Below are positions 4,702-5,455 of a stretch of 5,455 nt of DNA, piece after piece. Numbering within the stretch: position 1 is the stretch's first letter; the number at the start of each line of letters is the position of its first letter. This stretch comes from Acidimicrobiales bacterium (GTDB taxonomy: Bacteria > Actinomycetota > Acidimicrobiia > Acidimicrobiales > VFJN01), in assembly GCA_016936035.1 (NCBI GenBank), contig JAFGPU010000453.1, forward strand, positions 1 to 5,455, written 5' to 3'. The notes beneath the pieces are model-generated. The model made no database searches and had not been told where the DNA came from. It saw only the letters and a program-made list of their open reading frames with translations. Made by a program: the position numbers and the translations under genes.

Positions 4702-5455
4702 CCCGCGCACCGACTGACCGGTCCCACCTGTCCATCGGCGAGGTGCTCTCGCTGCTGCAGGACGAGTTCCCGGACGTCACCATCTCGAAGATCCGGTTCC
4801 TCGAGAGCCAGGGCCTGCTCGACCCGGAGCGCACGCCCTCGGGCTACCGCAAGTTCTACGAGGCCGACATCGACCGGCTCCGCTGGATCCTGCACCAACA
4901 GAAGGACCACTACCTTCCGCTCAAGGTCATCAAGGACCGCCTCGACGACACCGGCCCGATCCGCACCGCTCCCACGGCTGCGGGTCAGGCCGGCATCGAC
5001 GCATCCGGCGGCGACGACCCGTCCGACGCGCCTGCGCCGGCCATGGCTGCCCACGGTGCGCCGGTCGCCGAGCGCAGGCTGGCGGCTGTGGCCCTCGACG
5101 AGCGGCCGGCGCCGCGGCACCGCACCGGCGCACCGGAGCGGCCCGACACCCCGTCCGAGCGGCCGGCGCCCGGCCGACCCGCCCCGACCCGCCCCGCGCC
5201 CGAGCGGCGCGCCGGCACGGCCGAGGGCGGCCGTGCCGACGTGGCCGACGTCATCGAGGCCCCGGCACCGCGCCCGCCGCTGGCGCCGCCACCTGCAGAC
5301 CCGACCCTCGTGCTCTCGCCCGCTGCGCCCGCAGCCGACCCTCGGCGCCCCGCCGGCGGGGACAGCCGAGCGGGGCGAGCCCCGACCCGCAGCCAGGCGC
5401 CCGAGGCCGGGGCCGGGGCCGGGGCGGTCAGCCTGACGGCCGAGGAGCTCATCCA
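4698..5455 (+). CDS. ftsR: MerR-family transcriptional regulator, FtsR/Rv1828-like (partial, 3' end beyond window)
   Basis: The frame is open from the GTG at 4698 to the window end (252 full codons, no stop). Residues 11-83 form a MerR winged-helix DNA-binding domain: SIGEVLSLL (12-20), the recognition region [18 protein letters not shown] (24-41), the wing TPSGYRKF (46-53), and [12 protein letters not shown] (71-82). This is very close to mycobacterial Rv1828 and corynebacterial FtsR, which regulate growth and cell-division genes. A Pro/Ala/Arg/Gly-rich, probably disordered stretch (about 85-243) follows, then SLTAEELI (245-252), resembling the start of the Rv1828 C-terminal effector domain. 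The GTG overlaps the FHA stop (GTGA), with a strong ribosome-binding site, so the gene is co-transcribed with gcvH and the FHA gene. No metal-binding cysteines are seen, so it is not a metal-sensing MerR. The target genes are not visible here. Confidence 0.88.
   Translation, partial: MTRAPTDRSHLSIGEVLSLLQDEFPDVTISKIRFLESQGLLDPERTPSGYRKFYEADIDRLRWILHQQKDHYLPLKVIKDRLDDTGPIRTAPTAAGQAGIDASGGDDPSDAPAPAMAAHGAPVAERRLAAVALDERPAPRHRTGAPERPDTPSERPAPGRPAPTRPAPERRAGTAEGGRADVADVIEAPAPRPPLAPPPADPTLVLSPAAPAADPRRPAGGDSRAGRAPTRSQAPEAGAGAGAVSLTAEELI
5100..5170 (+). repeat. Direct repeat GAGCGGCCGGCGCC, two copies 57 bp apart, in merR linker
   Basis: The identical 14-mer occurs at 5100-5113 and 5157-5170. The 57-bp offset is exactly 19 codons, so both copies encode ERPAP (residues 135-139 and 154-158). 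Related PERPD and [11 protein letters not shown] segments between and after them suggest the linker grew from short in-frame duplications. Confidence 0.5.
5175..5194 (+). repeat. 10-bp tandem repeat CGACCCGCCC x2 in merR linker
   Basis: Two perfect adjacent copies (5175-5184, 5185-5194) lie in the linker. The unit is not a multiple of three, so gain or loss of a single copy would shift the frame of the downstream effector domain. Confidence 0.5.
5407..5424 (+). repeat. CCGGGG x3 hexanucleotide repeat in merR linker
   Basis: Three perfect CCGGGG units give three GGGG tracts (5409-5412, 5415-5418, 5421-5424) flanked by GG pairs. They encode the alternating Gly-Ala stretch AGAGAG just before SLTAEEL. 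The unit is two codons, so copy-number change keeps the frame. G-rich tracts on the coding strand could fold into a two-layer quadruplex. Confidence 0.5.

Noticed and set aside
4134..5120. Minus-strand open frame antisense to gcvH end, FHA gene and merR
   Set aside because: It crosses three real coupled genes with clear domains and shows none of its own.
4985..5452. Ser/Gly/Ala-rich minus-strand open frame opposite the merR linker
   Set aside because: Low-complexity complement of a GC-rich repeat region; no ribosome-binding site or domain. The sense frame is continuous with the MerR domain.

Overview
The window is very GC-rich and all recognisable genes are chromosomal housekeeping or regulatory genes of actinobacterial type. 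The GarA-like FHA protein, the FtsR-type MerR regulator next to gcvH, and the guanylyltransferase/phosphomannomutase-like fusion all point to Actinomycetota. The zinc-ribbon/FHA fusion and overall composition would fit a deep lineage such as Acidimicrobiia, but that placement is an inference. I see no mobile element, CRISPR array, tRNA or rRNA.

Layout: a HIT-family hydrolase gene on the minus strand (10-447) is divergent, across only 51 bp, from a plus-strand series of five genes. These are a CDP-alcohol phosphatidyltransferase of the PgsA type (499-1131); an 828-residue sugar-nucleotidyltransferase/phosphohexomutase-like fusion (1173-3659); the glycine-cleavage lipoyl carrier GcvH (3830-4210); a zinc-ribbon/FHA protein resembling GarA/OdhI (4207-4701); and a MerR-family regulator resembling mycobacterial Rv1828/corynebacterial FtsR (4698 to the window end, truncated by the edge). 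The 170-bp gap 3660-3829 holds two tandem hairpins after the fusion gene and, further on, a dyad and promoter-like elements ahead of gcvH. gcvH, the FHA gene and merR overlap by 4 and 4 bp (ATGA, GTGA) and are almost certainly one translationally coupled operon.

The gene order matches the M. tuberculosis block Rv1822 (pgsA2) ... Rv1826 (gcvH), Rv1827 (garA), Rv1828 (merR), with the sugar-nucleotide fusion occupying the place of Rv1823-Rv1825 (recalled synteny, not searched). Functionally it joins phospholipid synthesis, sugar-nucleotide supply for cell-envelope glycans, one-carbon/glycine metabolism, a phospho-switch for 2-oxoglutarate/glutamate flux, and a growth or division regulator.

The observations most worth a second look are: (i) the mutase half of the fusion has lost the signature residues of all four phosphohexomutase active-site loops; (ii) every gene that begins a transcript has a TAnnnT hexamer 6-10 nt before its start codon and little or no Shine-Dalgarno, suggesting leaderless mRNAs, whereas operon-internal genes have good Shine-Dalgarno sequences; (iii) the GarA-like protein combines an N-terminal zinc ribbon with a retained Thr-Thr motif; and (iv) the MerR protein carries a roughly 160-residue Pro/Ala/Arg linker. 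None of these is clearly a wholly new system.
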